A stretch of DNA of 64,000 bases from Erpobdella octoculata. Lineage: Eukaryota > Annelida > Clitellata > Hirudinida > Erpobdellidae. The stretch is from assembly GCA_963978895.1 (NCBI GenBank), contig CAXBUH010000067.1, positions 1 to 64,000 on the forward strand, given 5' to 3'. A program made the translations under genes and the position numbers. The notes below the pieces were generated by a model that was given only the letters and a program-made list of their open reading frames with translations, was not told the DNA's origin and ran no database searches. Positions 30,601 to 41,904 of the stretch are shown here, piece after piece. How positions within the stretch are numbered: the first letter of the stretch is position 1; every line of letters begins with the position of its first letter.

Positions 30601-33488
30601 TTGAACATTATGTATTCAAATGTAGATTGCATTACTAATAAAATGAGTGAGATAAGATTATTAGTAGATACAGATGACGTAACAAAAGATATCTTAATTT
30701 TTACTGAGGTAAATGCAAAATATTATGTAAATGAATTTATTGAATCCGAATTCTGGATAAACAATTTTAATTTGCATTCATATAATTTTATGAAAAAAGG
30801 ATTTAGAGGTATATTTTGTTATGTTAGATATGATATTAAGTGCCAAATTATAAATTTAGGAATAGATTTCAATGAATATATGTGTATTAAAATAGATGAA
30901 AACCCTGATATTTTTATTCTTATCATCTATAGGAGTCCGAATTCAGGTAGAGAAAATAATAATAATTTATTTTTACTGTTAGAAGCTTTCCAATCTAAAA
31001 AAGGAGTAAAATTAATAATTGGAGATTTTAACTTTCCAAACGTTGACTGGAAAAATAATACTTACAAATCAAATTTTAAGTCATCTGAAGATAAACTGAT
31101 CAACTTTTTAAATGATAATTTTTTAACTCAACTAATTAAGGAATCTACAAGGTGTCGCGGATCTCAAAAGCAGTCCATTCTAGACTTGCTTCTAGTTGAG
31201 GACGTCGATTTAATCAAAAATTTAGTATATAATTCCCCACTAGGTAAAAGTGATCATTGTGTGTTAAATTTCTCCTTTATTAGAAATTTTTATAAATCAA
31301 AAACCATTAACAATATATCCAAATTTGATTTTAACAGTGGAAAATATAATTTGATGAACGATTATTTGATTGAGAATCTGTACTGTGATGAGTCGGAAAT
31401 AAATAACAATGTTCCAAGTAAAGACTCGGTTAACAATATGTGGCATTACTTTTGTCAAGTAATGAATGAAGCTATTAGGAATTATATTCCTGTCATTGAT
31501 GCTGATAGAATTTTAAGATTTAAGTGCCATAAAAGAAAATTACCTAAAAATGTGGTTGAGCAATGCAGGACAAAAATAAACTATGGAAAAAGTTTATCCG
31601 AACTAGAGATAATAATATTTTTGCAGAATTTAAAAATATCAGAAACAAATTAAGGAAATCAATTAATAAAATTAAAGAAGCTGAGACACTGAAATTGGCC
31701 AAAAAAATTAAGACCAATCCTAAGGTTTTTTGGCAACATATAAATAAAAACAGAAACTGTCAAACTAAGTTAGAATATATGATAAAAACTGATATAAACG
31801 GGTCTGCAACAACTATAACTTGTGACGTTGATATGGCAAATTGTTTAGCTGAATTTTTTAAAAGCGTTTATATAAGCAATGATAGTCTAGAAATAAGTCC
31901 CACAATTAACAATAATATTATTGTCCACATAATGGAGGAAGTAATAATAAACAAATACGCGGTCGAAAATAAAATTAATAAATTAAATAAATACAAATCG
32001 GCAGGACCAGATAATATTTTTTCAAGGGTTCTGATAGAATGTAAAAATTCTATTTCTAGCTATTTAAGCAATTTATACAACAAATCACTGCAAGCTCAAA
32101 TGGTCCCTGATGATTGGAAGTATACCATCATTACCCCAGTTTATAAGAAAGGTGATAAGAATACTGCAAGTAATTATAGGCCAGTCTCTTTAAGTTGTAT
32201 CTGCTGTAAACTGTTAGAATCATTGATTAAGGATGAATTAATAATACATTTTGATAGAAATAAGCTTCTAGATTATAGGCAATACGGCTTTACGAGAGGA
32301 AAGTCAACTACAATTCAGTTGTTAAAATTGATGGATATGTGGAGCAGTGCATTAGATAAAGGGGAAACAATAGACGTGGTATATACGGATTTTGAAAAAG
32401 CGTTTGATCGTGTATCTCATGCAAAGTTAATTGATAAACTAGAAAATTATGGCGTCAATGGAGGCTTAATTAATTGGATTAAAGATTATTTAACAAACAG
32501 AACAAGTAGTGTTAGGGTTAATAATAGCACATCTAATAGATTTAAAGTTACAAGTGGGGTACCTCAAGGTAGTGTTTTAGGGCCACTACTTTACATAATT
32601 TATGTCAATGATATGTTTGAAATAGTTAAGAATAACTCGGCGGAGCTGTTTATGTACGCAGATGACGCCAAAATATTTAAAACTATAAAAAGCAGTGATG
32701 ATCGATTGATATTGCAGAGCTGTTTAAATTCATTAGGAGATTGGAGTAAAAAATGGGAAATTAAGCTAAATGCTGGTAAATGTGTTGCGGTGAGATATGG
32801 ACGCCAATTAGATGATCGTCGGCTATATAATATAGAAGGAGTGGAACTTAATTTTCTTGACAAAATAAAAGATTTAGGTGTTACATTCCAGAGTTCACTA
32901 ACATTTGTAGATCACATTTATGAAACAATTAAAAAATGTTTTTCACTGTTAGGTATAATTTCGCGAAATTTTAAAGATTTGACAAAAGATTCTTTTATAT
33001 TGATTTATAAAGCTTTGGTTAGATCCAGATTGGAGTATGCAGTCAGTGTGTGGTCACCATGGAAGAAAAAAGACATAGAAGCCATTGAAAGAGTCCAGAA
33101 GAGAGCAACAAAAATGGTCAAGGCATGCAAGGGATTGAAATATGAAGACAGGTTGAGAATTTTGAAGCTTCCTTGTTTAAAGTACAGAAGACTGAGAGGG
33201 GACCTGATCATGCTCTACAATTTTATTCAAGACAAAGAAGGACGTTTGTGTTTTCCTAATATAAAGATATCAGAAGAAAGAAGAACAAGAGGTCACAAGT
33301 TCAAACTGGAAACACAAAGATTCAACGGCAACTGCAGAAAATATTTCTTCCTGACCAGATCGACTGCAATTTGGAACAACCTCCCTTCGAAAATCATAGA
33401 AGCCGATCAAGTTAATGAATTTAAAAGATTAATCGACTGTCATTTCGAAATAAGCAACATTATGTACAACTATAAAAAGGATTTTTAA
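30601..33488 (+). pseudogene. LINE 2 endonuclease-reverse transcriptase, one frameshift
   Basis: Starts just after ORF1 (MNIMYSNVDCITNKMSEIRL; a second Met at codon 4). The endonuclease domain shows SNVDC (Asn), FTEVN (Glu), LIIYRSPNSG, LIIGDFNFPNVDW (Asp, Asn) and GKSDHCVL (Asp, His). At about 31560 the frame changes by one base between RKLPKNVVEQ and DKNKLWKKFI. The reverse transcriptase continues open to 33488: NYRPVSLSCICCKLLESLI, VYTDFEKAFDRVSH, TSGVPQGSVLGPLLYIIYVN, LFMYADDAKIF (YADD), VQKRATKMVKACKGLKYEDR and TAIWNNLPSKIIEA. It would be complete apart from the single frameshift, which may be a recent mutation or a sequencing error. Confidence 0.82.
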
Positions 33489-33608
33489 TAATATATACAT
33501 ACATTTATTTATAGAACATATATATGAACAATATTTTATATAATTCTAGATATGGGCATAGAGACATATAGTTTGCGCCCATCATTTCCTTTATGTTATG
33601 TTATGTTA

Positions 33609-34162
33609 TTACACACAATCAGATAACTTCTTGCAAAAAAGCTTAGGAAAAACGTTTTGGATATTTGGGACTGATAGTGTACGATTGCGTAATAACTTTG
33701 ATTACACGCCTGCGCGCACTAATTTCACTGACTACTGACCACCTCAGCCTCCGCGTTTTGCAAAATTGCTAAGATACAGACATAGGTAATTATGTATGTA
33801 GATTACCACAGTGTTTATGAGGAGGTAAAAAAAAGCACATCGTCAGAATTATCAATATTATCTTGCTTACTTTCTATCAAATCTAATATACTTTCACCAC
33901 TAGATCTTCATTAATTACGTACATGTCATATACTGGCTTATCCACTTCAGTTTCATCATCTATAGAGTATTTTTCAGCCACCAAAAAGTAAAGTAGTTAA
34001 AAAAAATAGTTAACTACTGTAGTTAATAACTATTTTAAAAAGTAGTTAACTACTAGTTGTTAACTAGTTAAACAAAAAGTAGTTATTAACTATTTCTCAA
34101 CTACTGTAGAGTAGTTAATAACTAGTAGTTAACTATTTATAGTTAGTAACTACCCATCACTG
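33609..34162 (-). repeat. Right terminal region of the hAT element
   Basis: Contains TACACGCCTGCGCGCACTAA (about 33702) and an AGTAGTTAACTA-rich end (33990-34162). It is nearly the reverse complement of 62926-63450. Confidence 0.8.
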
Positions 34163-34176
34163 GTAGCAATGCATAA

Positions 34177-34183
<7 letters not shown>

Positions 34184-34266
<83 letters not shown>
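34184..34266. repeat. (TA)n microsatellite
   Basis: About 40 TA units between repeat R3 and the Penelope-like fragment. Poly Tyr-Ile frames here are artefacts. Confidence 0.9.
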
Positions 34267-34269
<3 letters not shown>

Positions 34270-34273
<4 letters not shown>

Positions 34274-34500
34274 TGTAAGATGGCATAAGATTTTCTTTAA
34301 GACAAGCTCGATTAAAAATAAGTCTCCATTTAGCCGCTATGAGTTTTATAGATACTTTCTCAATATTTCGGAACAACGTTTTTTGTTTACTGCAACACGT
34401 ATTAAGAAAAGTATTAACATTTAAAACTTTCTTTATTTCAGACTTACGGGCCGTTTCGGCTTTCGCCATCTTCAGAGTCTGTAAATACGATCGCGTAAAA
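34270..34500 (-). pseudogene. Penelope-like element 5' fragment 1
   Basis: Downstream of the hammerhead motif the minus strand encodes KSEIKKVLNVNTFLNTCCSK, QKTLFRNIEKVSIKLIAAKW, RLIFNRACLKENLMPSY. The plus-strand fragment at 35215-35370 encodes a clear relative. The arrangement (ribozyme followed by an N-terminal Cys/Trp-containing segment) fits the 5' end of Penelope-like retroelements. No reverse transcriptase or GIY-YIG endonuclease is present; a TA tract cuts the copy off. Confidence 0.6.
34439..34481 (-). ncRNA. Hammerhead ribozyme motif 1
   Basis: Minus strand: stem I CAGACT/AGTCTG pairs perfectly (six base pairs). The core CTGAAGA is followed by stem II GGC-GAAA-GCC (with one unpaired T), then GAAAC, a short stem III (ACG-GCC-CGT) and the cleavage triplet GTA just before the 3' strand of stem I. 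This covers every conserved core position (CUGANGA, GAAA, UH). Hammerheads of this minimal kind are known in the repeats of Penelope-like elements, where they self-cleave element RNA. Confidence 0.78.
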
Positions 34501-35199
34501 GGAGGCAAAAGATAAGAAAACATGTAATAACTAAATATACAAATAAACTAATATTCTCAAGAAATTATCTCAATAGAAGGATATTAATAAAAATAATCAA
34601 ATTTAGACAATGTAATTAAATTAACGTACATAAAATAAACTGGAGTTATGAAGATAAAATAAGTATAATTAAAAACGTTTAATTAAAGGATAAAATAATA
34701 GTAGCAGTAATAATAATAATAATAAAAGCAAATATTATGATAATAAATGATTAAATTAAGTCGAAATTACATAAGATATTTAAATAAATCAAATCAAGAA
34801 TATCTCCGCTTTCGTCGAACAGTGATGTTCTCGTTTGAAAGTAAATGGAGGAAGAAACTGGATTCTCCACTTATTCGGTGTCAGAGAAAGCAATATGCAT
34901 CGGTAACCCTGTATTCCTTCTAACGACGAGTGTAACATAAATGATGATACTTCTGACTCGTCCTCTGACACAAATATTTTGGCTGTTGAGGCTGCTCCTG
35001 ACGAATCTCATTGTAATAGATCTGAGGAAATTCTTGTCTCTTCTAATATAACACAGCGAAAACGCAAAAATTGATTTCCAATAGTATAAATTTTATATTC
35101 TTTTAATTTGATAGGTAGAGTGTTTTTTCTTTTGTTAGTGTGCTAATTCTCTGATAATTTCGGTTCTTTCTGTTTGTTTACTTTTCTCGTTTTACTTTT

Positions 35200-35241
35200 G
35201 ACCCTGAGGATGGCTGACATAGCTGAAACGGTCCGCCGGTC
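35200..35241 (+). ncRNA. Hammerhead ribozyme motif 2 (diverged)
   Basis: Plus strand: stem I GACC/GGTC, core CTGAGGA, stem II GGCT-GACAT-AGCT, then GAAAC and a short stem III (CGG/CCG). The expected UH cleavage dinucleotide reads CC, so cleavage may be lost. The order is identical to motif 1 despite low sequence identity in the stems, showing covariation. Confidence 0.6.
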
Positions 35242-35380
35242 TAACAATAAAAGTTTAATGGAAAAGTTTTTGGCTAATTGTAGTCTCGAACAGAGAGTTT
35301 TGTGCCGAAAGGTCGAGAATTTGGCTCGAAAAGTTGTTTCTGCCAAATGGCGAGTGTGTTTCTTGGAGCGTGTCTCAAAG
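35215..35380 (+). pseudogene. Penelope-like element 5' fragment 2
   Basis: Encodes KSLMEKFLANCSLEQRVLCR, KVENLARKVVSAKWRVCFLE. It aligns with fragment 1 (FLNTCC.KQKTLFRNIEKV.IKLIAAKWR), keeping the Cys and AKWR. The frame runs into a TA tract at 35380 and a Helitron end at 35444. It is too short to be functional. Confidence 0.55.
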
Positions 35381-35384
35381 ATAT

Positions 35385-35444
35385 ATATATATAAACGATA
35401 AAAAACTCTAAAAACCACCGAGCAACGCCGGGTAACCCCGCTAG
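35385..35444 (+). mobile_element. Helitron 3' end, CCGGGCAACGCCGGG family
   Basis: Ends GAGCAACGCCGGGTAACCCC, then GCTAG (CTAG 35441-35444) followed by T. The hairpin is partly decayed compared with 19876-19904. The start is unknown. Confidence 0.6.
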
Positions 35445-35626
35445 TAGTATATATTATATAGACGTCCATGTATAGACGATATCGATGTGCACGTAAGAGT
35501 TTATTGCGCGCAGGCGTGTAAGAAAATTTATTATGCAATTGTACCTACATACACTCTCAGTCCTAGAGATTAAAAAAAAGTGGCGCTGCAATCGAAAAAT
35601 ATTATTTAATGAGATTTAAAAAAATC

Positions 35627-35874
35627 TCAGAAGCAAGGACCACTTCTCAACGATGGCCGTCAATTCACAAGAAATGCCGTGAATACTGAAATTCTTTAAT
35701 AACTAATTATTGCACTCTTTAATTTTTCACATCCTTTGAATTTATATGACATACGTTAGTAAATTGAAAATTTAAACGCAATAAAAAATTTCATTAAATT
35801 TGCTTAATTTAAAAAAAAATGTGTTGTTATCAAATGTTTTTGTTGACTATTTTTGGGACGGGCAAAACCACTAG
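35627..35874 (+). mobile_element. Short non-autonomous Helitron end
   Basis: The reverse complement matches 24795-25045 over about 240 bases (GGCCATCGTTGAGAAGTGGT, CATATAAATTCAAAGGATGT). It ends GACGGGCAAAACCA, then CTAG (35871-35874) followed by T, in line with the Helitron at 24752. The hairpin is reduced. Confidence 0.7.
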
Positions 35875-35879
35875 TATGT

Positions 35880-38820
35880 TATAGAAGAATAGCAAATTTG
35901 ATTTTAAAAATAGCTAACTAAAACGTGTGTTCCTTTAAAACTAGGCCCTCAGTGCTCCCATAATTGGTTGGTGCTCATCCCACTGCAAATTTTTCCGGTG
36001 TTAAAAAATTTTCTATACAGTTAAAATAGAAAAATTTATTTAAATAAGCAGCAACGTCTCCATTAGTAACTATTTTATGACCTTTTTTAAAGCAAAAGCG
36101 AATATTTAAAAAACAATTTAAAAACAAATAAAAAAAGTGTTTATTAGAGCACGAACAAGATTCAATTAAAACTGATAAGATATAAACGTATCAACTGAAA
36201 GATTTAGAGCAATGCAACGCGATTACAAAGTGTCGACCAGATCAAATCGTGATTTGATAGCATCTTCATTTCTAATTAAATTAATTAACACTTTAGGTCC
36301 AACAATGGGAAAGGTTGATGATATTGGACTGACTCATTTGAGCCTCATAATTGTAATTTGATCGCTTCCTGGTTCCCGCTGTGCAGAGTAATGTACTTGC
36401 CATGGACTTCTTAATATATATTAAGAAGTCCATGGTACTTGCTATATGCTGGTTTTGATGGTAGATAACCAGTAACCATAAGTAAGGTTACTTAAAACTT
36501 AACAAGTGAATCAAAAAACAAAGTGTTTTAAAAACACACTTTTATATAATCGATTGTGTAGGTCACGTTCTGCTACATAAACAACGAGCATATTAGCATA
36601 GACAATAAATAGTTCGACAAAAATATAACAAATAATTATTTAATTAAATTTTGTCCAATAGATCCGAAAATTTGATAGAATGCTTTTTTAATCAGTTCGG
36701 AGGTATGTTTAAATATTTCAGTCTCTAGCTGATCGGGAAGTTTGTTTAAAATCGATTGCAATATGTGACGACAGACAGATAGACAGATAGACGGACAAAG
36801 AAGTCAAGTTAAGTATGTAAAAGTGTGTAAAAACCATCGGCGCCGCGTTATTCTAGGCGGCGGCGTTTAGAAAATGTCGGCGGCGACGGCGCAGCGTGAC
36901 CAGCGCACAGTTCTAATTTCGTGATGATTATTTTAAACTGTTAGAACATAAAATAATATTTCTCGAGAGCGTTTCATTTGAAGTTATTCTTACATAGCGT
37001 TCTCAGGACAAGATAGAAACTGTTGAATGTACAAAGCTGTTTATTCATTGAAAGTGTGCATGAGGCTGAGGAGCCAGTTCAAATATCATTCGCAATCAAT
37101 AAATTGCGTTTATTTATTTAGCACCATTTACGTGGCGTTCAATAGTGCTCGGACATAAATTGATCGAACAAAATTGTTTCAAGTCCACAACGGAAAACCG
37201 TGAGAAGTGAGGTAGAGTTAATAAGAGATGTAGGAAGAAAGTTCCAGAGAAAAGGACCAGAGTAGGAAAAGAGCGTTTAGCAAAAGAATGGTTAACAGAA
37301 AAGATACAAAAGTGGTTGTGGCTATGAGAGAAAGATCGAAGACCAGACTTAGGAGGGATTTGTATTAAGTTAGTTAAGCAGAATGGAAAAAGGCAATTTT
37401 TAATCTTAGAAATATAGTAAAAAGAAAAGAAAAGTAAGGAAGTTTGTTCGAAAGTTTAGATATAATAATAATAAAAATATTTCTACTTAAATACAAAATT
37501 CTAGCATAAGAGATTTATTTTTGAAAGAAAAAAAGAACACAAATCTGTTTGAAAAGTTTATTTCTATTCAAATACAAAATTCAATTATACAAAATCCATA
37601 GTACAGCAGGGAAAGATGTAATACGTTTACTAGGCGTGTGTCATGTCACAGCGACTCTATGTCAAGGCTTGGTTTAGAGCACAGTTGTTGATATTGAGCT
37701 AATAAAAAATAAGATTGAATAATACATGAAAAAATGATGTGGTAGTTTCTTAGATTGTAATACCAAAGAGAATAACGGCTTGTTAATTATTTTAATAATC
37801 AAGAAGTTTTTAGTTCATGACTGTTTCAGTGCATAAAAAATCAATATATAAAAAATACTAATATAATTAAATTACATTTATATTTTAAATGAACCATTTT
37901 CACGAAATTTACAAAATAAACTAGATCTTCAAGTGGATTTTTTTAATTATCTAGTTTTATTGATGTAACAGAACCTCTAATTAACTTTAGCCAGAAAAGC
38001 TACAAATGTTTTTTTTTTCTAAACAAGATCGAGTATTTTTACTTTTCCATAAATTTATCTGTAATTTGCATAAGACTTGTTAAAAAATGGATGCTGTTAA
38101 GAAGAGAGATGCTCATCATAAAGCTAGCTAACCTTGTGTCATTTCAAATGTGAAAAAAAACTATAAACAATCGCAAACTAGACATGGCTTTTGTAGTCTA
38201 ACAGATAGTCAGACTTTGGTCGTTCAAATGCTTTAACAGGTAAAGATTTACTCACATATAAAGACGCAAAAATAGAGATGTTGAAAACAATTACGTCATA
38301 TAACGGCTTGCTTTCTTTTAGTAAAGTTCATAAAATAATTTCATCAATGTAGGGTCGGTAACAAAATTTAGGTTATAGAAAAATGACATGGCTAAAAGCT
38401 GAGGTGATTGAGAAGAAACGGAAAAATACAGTGTGGTTGACAATGACAAAGTGAGTGAAATAAACATTTGAATAAGGTTAGGAAAAAAGTTGGAACCGAG
38501 GTGTCCGTGGGTTCATTTTCGGCTATCCAACTAAGTCCAACGCAACCCACCCAATGCCCAACTTGACTCGATAATACAAATAACAGCAAAGTATCCGAAA
38601 ACATGTCTATAAAGAAATAAAAATCATGTTAAGACTTTGTAATGCAATAGGAGATGTTCAGATTGCCTGCAAACCTTTCTCATCAAATAAGCTTATTTAT
38701 TTAACCTGACCTGCATTATGTCAGTTTTAAAGTGTCCCACTGAATAAAAGTCATGCTCACATTAAAGGTATCACAAAATAACGGTTGTAGTAACATTGCG
38801 ACCCCACTTTGTGATGTACG
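35880..38820. other. Interval without recognised genes
   Basis: Mostly AT-rich unique-looking DNA. It contains a perfect palindrome (36400-36435), a GACAGACAGATA tract (36770-36800) and a GGCGGCG-rich patch (36837-36905) that looks like a transposon end. The 37170-37400 stretch is purine-rich with no recognised product. Confidence 0.5.
36393..36442. mobile_element. 34-bp perfect palindrome flanked by 8-bp direct repeats
   Basis: GTACTTGC (36393-36400) and GTACTTGC (36435-36442) bracket 36401-36434, which reads CATGGACTTCTTAATAT joined to its exact reverse complement. The 8-bp duplication plus fully inverted interior has the format of a hAT-type insertion reduced to its two terminal inverted repeats. 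Confidence 0.6.
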
Positions 38821-39041
38821 CCTGAGTAGAGTCCGACCGAAAATGTTTTTTTCATTTTCGGTCGAAAACGATAGTGGGGCCGAAAATCAAAAGTCATTTT
38901 CGGCCGAAAAAAAAACGTAAACGAAAATTTGGAGCCATTTTCGGCCAAAAACGAAAACCGAAACCGAAAAAGGCCAAAGTTTGAAACTTTTTCTTCAGTC
39001 AAACTGTCAAACTTTTTAAATTGTTATTTAGTGAATATAGT

Positions 39042-40245
39042 CTGGCAGTAGCTAGTATTCTCGTGATATGCGAAATGATACAAATATGAGTGAGTTGTCA
39101 ATTTCTTTTTTAGATATTCTATATTAAGAAAAATCATGGTATAATTCTAAAATTCCTGGCAGTTTTTAGATATTCAAGATGGCGGCCATATCATATTTGT
39201 TCAATTTCCTCAGGAACTATATGTCACAGCGATGCGTTTTTGGTGTCTAAGATATGGTTTTCGGGGTCATAAAATCCAAAACACATATTTAAAATACTGT
39301 GTAACAATCATGTGACCTTAATATTCAAGATGGCCGCCATGTCATATTTGTTCAATTTCCTCAGAAACTATATGTCACAGCGATGCGTTTTTGGATTTCT
39401 AAGATATGGTTTTCGGGGTGAGAGAATCCAAAAAAAATATTTACAACACTGTGTAACAATCAAGTAACCTCGATATTTAAGATGGCGGCCAAGATAGCCA
39501 CTGAAACGTATTTTTTTCATTTTAAAATCTATGAAAATATTTACAACACTGTGTAACAATCAAGTAATCTCGATATTTAAGATGGCGGCCAAGATAGCCA
39601 CTGAGACGTATTTTTTTCATTTTTTCGAGAACCATACGTCATAAAAATGTGTTTTTGGTATATACGAAATCGCTTTCGGGATCATAGAATCTAGAAAAAT
39701 TATCTTAACATTGTTCAACAATTACGTGACCTTAATATTAAAGATGACGGCCAAGATTTCACTGTTGTCATTTATGTTTAAACGTCATAATTTACGCGAT
39801 TGAAATATATAAATATATATTTATGTTCACCGTGGAAATACAATTTTAAATAAGACATTATCAATGAAATATTAAATATAATTCAGAGTTTGCTGAACTG
39901 ACATATAGTTTCTGAGGAAATTGAACAAATTTGACTTGGCGGCCATCTTGAATATCAAGGTCATGTGATTGTTACACAGTGTTGTAAATATGTTTTTTGG
40001 ATTCTCTGACTTCGAAAACCATATTTTAGACACCAAAAACGCATCGCTGTGATATTTAGTTCCTGAGGAAATTGAACAAATATGATTTGGCGGCCATCTT
40101 GAATATCTAAAAACTGCCAGGGATTTCAGAATTATACCATGATTTTTCTTAATATAGAATATCTAAAAAAAAATTGACACCTAACACATATTTGTATCAT
40201 TTTGCATCCCACGGGACAATATTTTAATACAGTTGCTGCCAGACT
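39042..40245. mobile_element. 1.2-kb foldback element nested in a hAT
   Basis: Left arm from GTCTGGCAGTAGCT through AAATGATACAAATATG, AGATATTCTATATTAAGAAA and CAAGATGGCGGCC. The right arm is its reverse complement, ending CTGCCAGAC at about 40244. TA flanks both ends. Between the arms are two to three direct copies of a ~180-bp unit (CAAGATGGCSGCC ... GTCACAGCGATGCGTTTTTG ... ACTGTGTAACAATCA). It is non-coding; a Tc1/mariner-type or other foldback origin is uncertain. Confidence 0.68.
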
Positions 40246-40372
40246 AATATAGTAAGGTCGAACACTATGTTAACCAATTAAACAACTAATTTAAATTCGT
40301 TTTCCAGAAGTAACATTAGTAGACTAAACAATATCAATCGATTCAAATCTAAATAGTTTATTTAACAGTAAA

Positions 40373-40930
40373 TCAGTAGTCAAAGTTGAATAAACGAATA
40401 TTATATGCTAGAAATAACAGTTTGTCTACGTTCTCTCCTAGAAAATTGCTACGGCGATCAGCATAAATTTGACCCGTATCACTGAACATCTGTTCACTGG
40501 CAATGCTGGTCGGTGGAGCAGACAGATATTTTCTCACTGCTGGCTCAAGAAAGTGAAACTGGCTGTTGTACCAATACCCGTAGATATTAGTAGAACGCGG
40601 AACACGAGGTTGTGCAAGATAGATGGATAGCTGCTGCTCGACTGTATCCAGAGTCGATGAGTTCAACGCTGTTTTCGTTAATTCGTCAGATGCGTCAAAG
40701 TTGTCATAATCGTCCCACAAACTCGACGAAGCCGGTGCCTGACTATCTACTGCTGGTGCCATGGGCTCGTAAATATGAACATCAGGTGCTCGGTGTTGGA
40801 ATTTGATAGTCGTGTTCTTGGCGGCATCTTTTTGTTCAGTGTCAAAATACATATCTTTGAATCTAGGATCTAGCATCGTCGCCATGATCAAATTAAGCAT
40901 TGTCTTAATTTGCCCAAAACGCCGATTCAT
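40373..40930 (-). pseudogene. hAT transposase C-terminus with dimerisation domain
   Basis: 185 codons open. It begins in MATMLDPRFKDMYFD (a hAT hallmark), then an Asp/Ser-rich spacer and VPRSTNIYGYWYNSQFHFLE, PAVRKYLSAPPTSIASEQMF, SDTGQIYADRRSNFLGENVD, KLLFLAYNIRLF. These are the motifs of the hAT dimerisation region. The N-terminal BED finger and catalytic residues are not found upstream (41.0 kb is too close to the element end). A truncated transposase; the open frame of the C-terminus suggests a fairly young element or one lost recently. Confidence 0.75.
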
Positions 40931-41514
40931 TTCATCTCGGCTTTCATCTGCATTACTCCGGAATCTTCAAGTGTTAATTTCAACTTAGCATTCAGTTGCA
41001 TGACAATTGGTTTGACAAGTGATATTCACGAGTCATTATAGCATATCTCTAGAGTCGCATCGTAGAATGGCTTAAGAGTGCGTACAATTCGATCTAGGAG
41101 CTCTCACTTTGTTTATATACATACTGATTTAAAGTTTTCGGCCGAAAAATGTTGAAGATTTTCAGCCGAAAACCGAACATCTAATTTATTTTTACGGCCG
41201 AAACCAAAAATGAACCGAAAGTCCATTTTTGGTCATTTTCGGCCCCAAAACCGAAAACGAAACCGAATTTCGGTCGAACTCTAATCAGAATCAAGCCAAT
41301 GAACTATACACCTCAATAATGTACAAAAGAATAATAAAACTTAAAGGTCTAAACTATGAGTAATGCCTTTACACAAATAAGTGACTCAACGTTCTAGTAC
41401 AAATTGGCTTTGGACAGAAAATTTTGCATCTTTTGGTTTTTTATTCACATATACTTATTTTTAATAAATAAACAAAAGCAACAAGCCTTAAATCTAATTC
41501 ACCAGCGTAGTAGA

Positions 41515-41640
41515 GAGTTGCACGGTAATGGGGATTGCGTGGATACAGCGGTAACCGCGGGGAATCCGCGGACGATCGTAGCGGTAATACCGCGGGAATG
41601 GTGTTTTAAATTGCGGTAATCCCGCGGTGTTAACTAGTCT
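41515..41640. repeat. GCGGTAATCCCGCGG-rich hAT-like end
   Basis: GTAGAGAGTTGCACGGTAAT at about 41511 followed by repeats of GCGGTAAT and CCGCGG. It resembles the pseudo-microsatellite ends of the other hAT elements in the window. The partner end is not visible and may be lost in the TA tract. Confidence 0.45.
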
Positions 41641-41647
41641 ACTAGGT

Positions 41648-41873
<226 letters not shown>

Positions 41874-41904
41874 ATATCTATGGTACTTATTCCACTTTTT
41901 CCAT

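Larger units (their letters stand above)
29280..33610 (+). mobile_element. LINE 2, CR1/Rex1-like, near intact
   Basis: A 4.3-kb two-ORF element ending in TTATG repeats (33594-33608). The 5' UTR has three ~19-bp repeats of TTTCGAAGTTAGA type (29370-29430). It is inserted in the hAT element. The flanks carry a long, diverged duplication (about 29195-29276 and 33612-33694). Confidence 0.82.
27877..34162 (-). mobile_element. hAT element with nested MITE and LINE
   Basis: The left end CAGTGATGGG (27877) and right end CCCATCACTG (34153-34162) are flanked by a perfect 8-bp duplication GTAGCAAT (27869-27876 and 34163-34170). Both subterminal regions are rich in AGTAGTTA-type repeats. It interrupts repeat R3. 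Inside are a mariner-type MITE (27928-28161) and a LINE (about 29280-33610), which together account for about 4.5 of the 6.3 kb. A second copy in opposite orientation starts at 62926. Confidence 0.88.
38827..41283 (-). mobile_element. hAT element with TCGGCCGAAAA-rich ends
   Basis: Inverted ends TAGAGTCCGACCGAAA (38827) and TTTCGGTCGAACTCTA (to 41283). The subterminal 38830-38985 and 41130-41280 are filled with CGGCCGAAAA units. The minus strand carries a transposase C-terminus (40373-40930). A foldback element occupies 39042-40245. No intact target duplication was found. Confidence 0.72.

Noticed and set aside
36837..36905. CpG-rich promoter
   Set aside because: GGCGGCG repeats are short and match the style of transposon ends; no gene follows.
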